Positions 59,428 through 64,000 of a stretch of 64,000 bases of DNA are shown piece after piece. The stretch comes from Trichomonas vaginalis G3 (Eukaryota; Parabasalia; Trichomonadida; Trichomonadidae), in contig NC_067207.1 in assembly GCF_026262505.1 (NCBI RefSeq), positions 752,252 to 816,251 on the forward strand. Reading direction: 5' to 3'. The notes under the pieces were generated by a model. The model made no database searches and was not told the origin of the DNA. It saw only the letters and a program-made list of their open reading frames with translations. Position numbers and translations under genes: made by a program. Numbering within the stretch: position 1 is the first letter of the stretch; each line of letters begins with the position of its first letter.

Positions 59428-60477
59428 GATTCTGGCCTCTTATAAGGCCAGATCTTCGTATTTCATGCTTCCCAGGGCCGGATTTCTCTCCTGCCGCCAT
59501 AGATCAGGACGGCATTTGAGAAAGCCGGCCCTGAGTAATGTAAGCGAGGCTCTGGCCTCTACTGAGGCCAGAGACTGTGATATTACGTCTTTCAGGGCCG
59601 AGTTTCTGCGAGAATGTCTATCATGTGGATGATCATCGCAAAACTCGGCCCTGAGGATGAATTTTGCAGGCTCTGGCCTCAGTAGGAGCCAGGGCTTGGT
59701 ATTGTAGGATTCCCATGGCCGGTTTTCGCTCCTGCCGCCTGGGATAAGGGCGGCATTTGAGAAAGCCGGCCCTATGGATTTAAAGCGAAGCCCTGGCCTT
59801 TGCTATGGTCAGGGCCTGTGTATTTCTTTCTTTCAGGGCCGAAATGAGAGGAGATCGTCAATGATGTGGACGATCTCCCTCAAAATCGGCCCTGAGGATT
59901 GCATTTGTAGGCTCTGGCCTTTGCTAGGGTCAGAGCTTCGTTTGGTAAGTATCCCAAGGCCGGATTCCGCTCCTGCCGCCCGGGATAAGGGCTGCATTTG
60001 AGAAAGCCGGCCCTGGGTATTTAAAACGAAGCCCTGGTCTTTGCTGGGGCCAGAGCATGTATCTGTATGTCTTTCAGGGCCGAGTTCTTGCGAGACTGTC
60101 GACATGATCGACGATCATCGCAAAACTCGGCCCTGAGGATTGTTTTTGAAAGCCCTGGCCACTGCTAAGGCCAGAGCTTCGTATGGGCACTCTCTCGGAG
60201 CTGGATTCCTCTCCGGCCGCCCTGAATCAGGGCGGTCTTTGAGGAAACCGGCCCCGAGGATGGTTTGCGAAGCTCTGGCCTTAGCAATGGCCAGAGCTTG
60301 TGATTTTAATGAAGAGCCAAGTTCCTCTCGGATCGTGCCTAATGAGGACGACCGTCGAGGAACTTGGCTCTGAGGAGATGAATTGTGAGCTCTGGCCTCG
60401 ATGAAGGCCAGAGTTTTGAATGGAATGTTTTGATGGGATGAGCCAATGCTCAGTAAGCTCGTCCCATCAAAACATTC
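59428..60477. repeat. GC-rich alternating hairpin array (U10)
   Basis: Complete array, same markers as U9. Confidence 0.9.
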
Positions 60478-60777
60478 GATTAAAAATTGAATTAAAAATT
60501 ATCGTAATCACTGAAAAATTACAACAATATTTTTGAATAATATTATTATATAATAAGAATTGAATAAATTTCTCACAAAATTAAATAAAAATTTCCAAAA
60601 AATATTAGAAAATTTTAAAAATTATTGAAAAAATAACAAATTTGATAAGAAAATTAAGGATTAGAGAAATTTAAGAAATATAGAAAATGGTTATTTATTA
60701 TTGTAATGGGAAATTGAGGATATTTGAGGAGTTTTATACAGAATGTGATCTTTATAATTAAAAGAAATGAAGATATT

Positions 60778-61328
60778 CAAGAAAGGAGTTTACAAATGCA
60801 GGGTAAAGGAACAATACTCTGCATTTGTAAACTCCTTTCTTGAATTGAAATTCAATGAATCACATTCAAGTGAAAAAGTGCAAGCTATTCGAGAAAGGAG
60901 TTTACAAATGCAGGGTAAAGGAACAATACTCTGCATTTGTAAACTCCTTTCTTGAATTGAAATTCAATGAATCACATTCAAGTGAAAAAGTGCAAGCTAT
61001 TCGAGAAAGGAGTTTACAAATGCAGGGTAAAGGAACAATACTCTGCATTTGTAAACTCCTTTCTTGAATTGAAATTCAATGAATCACATTCAAGTGAAAA
61101 AGTGCAAGCTATTCGAGAAAGGAGTTTACAAATGCAGGGTAAAGGAACAATACTCTGCATTTGTAAACTCCTTTCTTGAATTGAAATTCAATGAATCACA
61201 TTCAAGTGAAAAAGTGCAAGCTATTCGAGAAAGGAGTTTACAAATGCAGGGTAAAGGAACAATACTCTGCATTTGTAAACTCCTTTCTTGAATTAAAATT
61301 CAATGAATCACATTCAAGTGAAAAAGTG
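60778..61328. repeat. 112-bp hairpin tandem repeat, 5 copies (U10)
   Basis: Copies start at 60778, 60890, 61002, 61114 and 61226. Confidence 0.95.
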
Positions 61329-62135
61329 CGAGTTTTCCTAATTTACACATATAAATGCAATATAATAGCAATATCCCACTAAGCACAAATGTAATCTCAA
61401 TCAAAACACATTATCTTCATAAATGTTAACAAATTTTTCTATTCACACATGTCTAATCATAAATAATTAAGTCTATTCATCATTTATCGTCTAATCAAAT
61501 ATAATTTACATTCTCATTGATAATTGTTATATAAAAATAACATAGATTATATTTCAAATGAGACTCTTAGAGCTTTTCTTATTTTAACATTGTAATAATA
61601 TAGAATAGCATATAGATATATATGTAATAACGTATATATATGCTTATTTCTCTCATGTTTCGAAATGCAATGTGATATTGCACTCACTTTTTATAGAAAT
61701 CTACCATACTCATAGGAATGATGACATATACATTTGTCTATCTATCTACGTTGTAAAAACCTTCATTAGCCCTAAGCTCAAAGTTTTTCTCATTCATTGC
61801 TTTAAATTGACCAAAAAATTGAATACTTGCTTTAAATTGACCATTCAATTTAAAGTTCGTCCCTTTGTATTTTGGATTTTGGAGGTTCTTGTTGTTATTT
61901 CTACAAATTAGATCCTTATTAAAATTGTTAATTTTTCGATCATTAGCGATGTCACAGTTTAAATTGGAAATTCTTTTTCTTTGGATAGTTCACACCCGTA
62001 AAAATATTTTTACGACTTTATTATGCGACAAAATACAGACAAATCTTGCAGTGATGAACTTTATGATACAGAACAAAGAGAAGAATAATATTCATTACTA
62101 GATGATTAAACCTAATCAATCTTCGGCATATTTAA

Positions 62136-63139
62136 ATGCACATATTAAATTTGAAAAATGCAAAAAAGTCCAGCTGGGATCAATATTTTGGTAGTAAAGA
62201 TAAATGTGACTATATACAAAATGGGACCGTATTATTTGATAATAGCAGTATCAATAATTATTATGTTTTACTTTGTTTCTATAAAGAATGCAAAGAAACT
62301 GGCGCAATTTGCATTCAAAGAACTAATAAAGTGTGTACATTACTTGAAGAAACAGTATTTACCAATTGTAGTTCCACCACAGAATATGGTGGAGGGTCTG
62401 TTTATTATAACTGCCAAGCAGATGGAGAGTTCGTCCAACATCGAACATGTTATTATGCGTCAATAGCAGAGCAAGCTATGGCATTTGCTCAAGCTGCTAA
62501 GCAATACCTTTCTAATAAAAACTATGCAATTGAAGTTTCTGTTCTTAAATGTGGAGAAAATGAAGAAAAAGGAAGTTACACATTTGGTATTTCTTTTGGC
62601 GATATATGTTTTGATAATAACAACATCACAAACAACAAATGTATTCATCAATAACTATTGGACTTTTAGGAAATTCGGGTACATATAATTTTTCAACATT
62701 TAGAGAAAACGCTCAAATTGAAAGTTTTTCGCTTTTATTTTCCTCTTCAGATTATTCATTAACTCATACAGTTTCGTATTGTAATATTATTGGAAATAAA
62801 TGTGGAGCAGATAAAAACCAAGTTCTATTTTATTGTATATCCAAAACTAATTTAGATCACTGCATATTTTTAAATAACACTGCAAAATACATGTTTGGGC
62901 AAGATATAGATGGTTATAATTCGACTATTTCAGATTCATATGTTGACTCTAATTCAACCACAGGATCAGGAACTGTTATATTTAAGAATATAAAAGAAGG
63001 TTACGATTTTAATACGTTTACTCATATATTTAATGAAAACTGCTCAATAGTTTCTCATAGAATAATCTCCCTTAAATCGATTTTTCTTTCAAAGTTTGCA
63101 AAAACTGCAACTGCAGGATTATTTTCACGCAAAGTATAG
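62136..63139 (+). pseudogene. Surface-protein-like gene, copies C and D (U10)
   Basis: C (62136-62654) and D (62639-63139) are open as in U8 and U9. Confidence 0.55.
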
Positions 63140-63524
63140 ATATAAATGGCAGTATTATGTCGACAAAAGTCGTTATTCTGTTCAACGGCAAAACAAATTA
63201 TTTAAGCTGTTAAATCTTTTCTTTTTTATAAAAACTTTGCTTTTAATTTTTCAATTTTTAAATGAGGAGAAAACAAACCAAAAGGAAGCAATACATTTCT
63301 AATTGGATATTGTGAAATACTAATTAAGAAAAATAACATCGCAAGCAATAAATGCATAGAAATTTCATTGTATCTGGATTTGCAGGATTTAAAAATAGGC
63401 GTTTATTAGTTTTGAGAGTGTATGAAATTTTTTTAACTTCAAATGAATTCTTAATATTAAATAAAGTAAATCAAACAATTTATAAAATAACAAATAAAAA
63501 AAAACAATATAGAAATAGAAATAA

Positions 63525-64000
63525 TTAAGCACGAAGTTCGGAGACAGTTGGTAAGAAAGGTTTGAGTGCTTGTCGTGATGGATTCCATCCTTTAGGTAAA
63601 ACTTTCGAAGGACGAGAATTTGTTACTTTCGGAATTACGATTGCTTTGTTTATCTTGTTCCCTTCGATTGCAGAGATAGATTGTGCTGTTGAAGGAACTG
63701 AACTGACTGGGAATCCACCGCCAATGAACTTGGCTGTGTTTCCTGCTATTTCTTCTGTTTTTGACTGTGTTGATGACCTCATCTCGTGGACTTTCTTCTT
63801 CTCCATGAAATATGATGATTTAGTGTAATTGAGTTCACCACGAACTTCTTCAACACTCTTCTTAAGTTCATCGATGTTACTTGAGCGATCAAACAGCTCT
63901 GTTTCGATCTCTTGAAGTTGTTTCGTCTTCATTTCGAGCTGTTCTTCAAGAATTCTAATTTCTTCATCACCGTCATCTTTCGTTTGACTTCCAACTTTCC
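63525..64000 (-). CDS. CFAP58: Chimeric CFAP58 C-terminal ORF, cut by window end (U11)
   Basis: Stop at 63525; the frame is open to the window edge and identical to the other copies over the C-terminal 158 or so codons, including FIGGGFPV. Confidence 0.8.
   Translation of the reverse strand, partial: KVGSQTKDDGDEEIRILEEQLEMKTKQLQEIETELFDRSSNIDELKKSVEEVRGELNYTKSSYFMEKKKVHEMRSSTQSKTEEIAGNTAKFIGGGFPVSSVPSTAQSISAIEGNKINKAIVIPKVTNSRPSKVLPKGWNPSRQALKPFLPTVSELRA

Larger units (their letters stand above)
58633..61863. mobile_element. MULE-like hairpin element (U10)
   Basis: Left inverted repeat 58633-58700, right 61796-61863; TTTGTATTTT at 58623-58632 and 61864-61873. Confidence 0.85.
40648..64000. 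repeat. 6.65-kb macrosatellite, right block (U7-U11)
   Basis: The same unit resumes inside the GC-rich hairpin array at about 40648 and continues past the window end. Unit starts are at 43719, 50376, 56696 and 63353 (lengths 6657, 6320, 6657). U9 is shorter by three 112-bp repeats. All right-block units carry AATCACTGAAA after the terminal hairpin (for example at 40873), where the left block has AATCATGAAA or AATCATTGAAA. The two blocks have therefore been homogenised separately. Confidence 0.97.

Overview
The window is almost wholly a macrosatellite. A unit of about 6.65 kb is repeated head to tail from base 1 to a 25-base run of N (34862-34886) and again from about 40648 to 64000. Between them lies about 5.76 kb of single-copy sequence. 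With an arbitrary start at a recurring TGCATAGAAATTTC, the units are U1 1-6653, U2 6654-13393, U3 13394-20156, U4 20157-26811, U5 26812-32935 (rearranged), U6 32936-34861 (cut by the gap), U7 40648-43718 (right part only), U8 43719-50375, U9 50376-56695, U10 56696-63352 and U11 63353-64000 (start only). The AT-rich sequence, lack of visible introns, a flagellar axoneme gene fragment and fragments of a Cys/Asn/Gly-rich surface-type gene family fit a flagellated protist. A parabasalid (trichomonad) is my best guess, but this is inference.

Each standard unit, left to right, holds: (1) a minus-strand C-terminal fragment of the flagellar coiled-coil protein CFAP58, whose open frame continues upstream into a hydrophobic leader that is not CFAP58; (2) the 3' end of a Cys/Asn-rich surface-protein-like gene (copy B); (3) a transposon-like element of about 3.2 kb with 68-bp terminal inverted repeats and a perfect 10-bp target duplication TTTGTATTTT; (4) a longer but frameshifted paralogue of the surface-protein-like gene (copies C and D). 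The element encodes no recognisable protein. Its cargo is a series of hairpins: five AT-side hairpins, a GC-rich array of alternating short and long hairpins on a 120-bp period, a terminal hairpin, an A/T-only-looking spacer, and a 112-bp tandem repeat with a 24-bp hairpin stem in every copy. Copy number of the 112-bp repeat varies between units (2, 5 or 6). Because every intact unit has the same target duplication, the element inserted once and the whole block was then amplified.

U5 and U6 carry a longer piece of CFAP58. In U5 this is joined directly to a truncated surface-protein-like fragment, and then to the middle of the hairpin array, so the left half of the element is missing. The single-copy stretch 34887-40647 has a strong T/G bias on the + strand, no long open frame, and fragmentary coding-like stretches on both strands. 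A stretch of about 55 bp near its right end is an inverted match to the sequence just left of the gap.

Most differences between units are one-base homopolymer length changes. They may be true decay or consensus error in a hard repeat, so frameshifts in individual units should be read with caution. The most unusual signal is the hairpin cargo: neighbouring hairpins differ in sequence but both arms change together, so pairing is kept.
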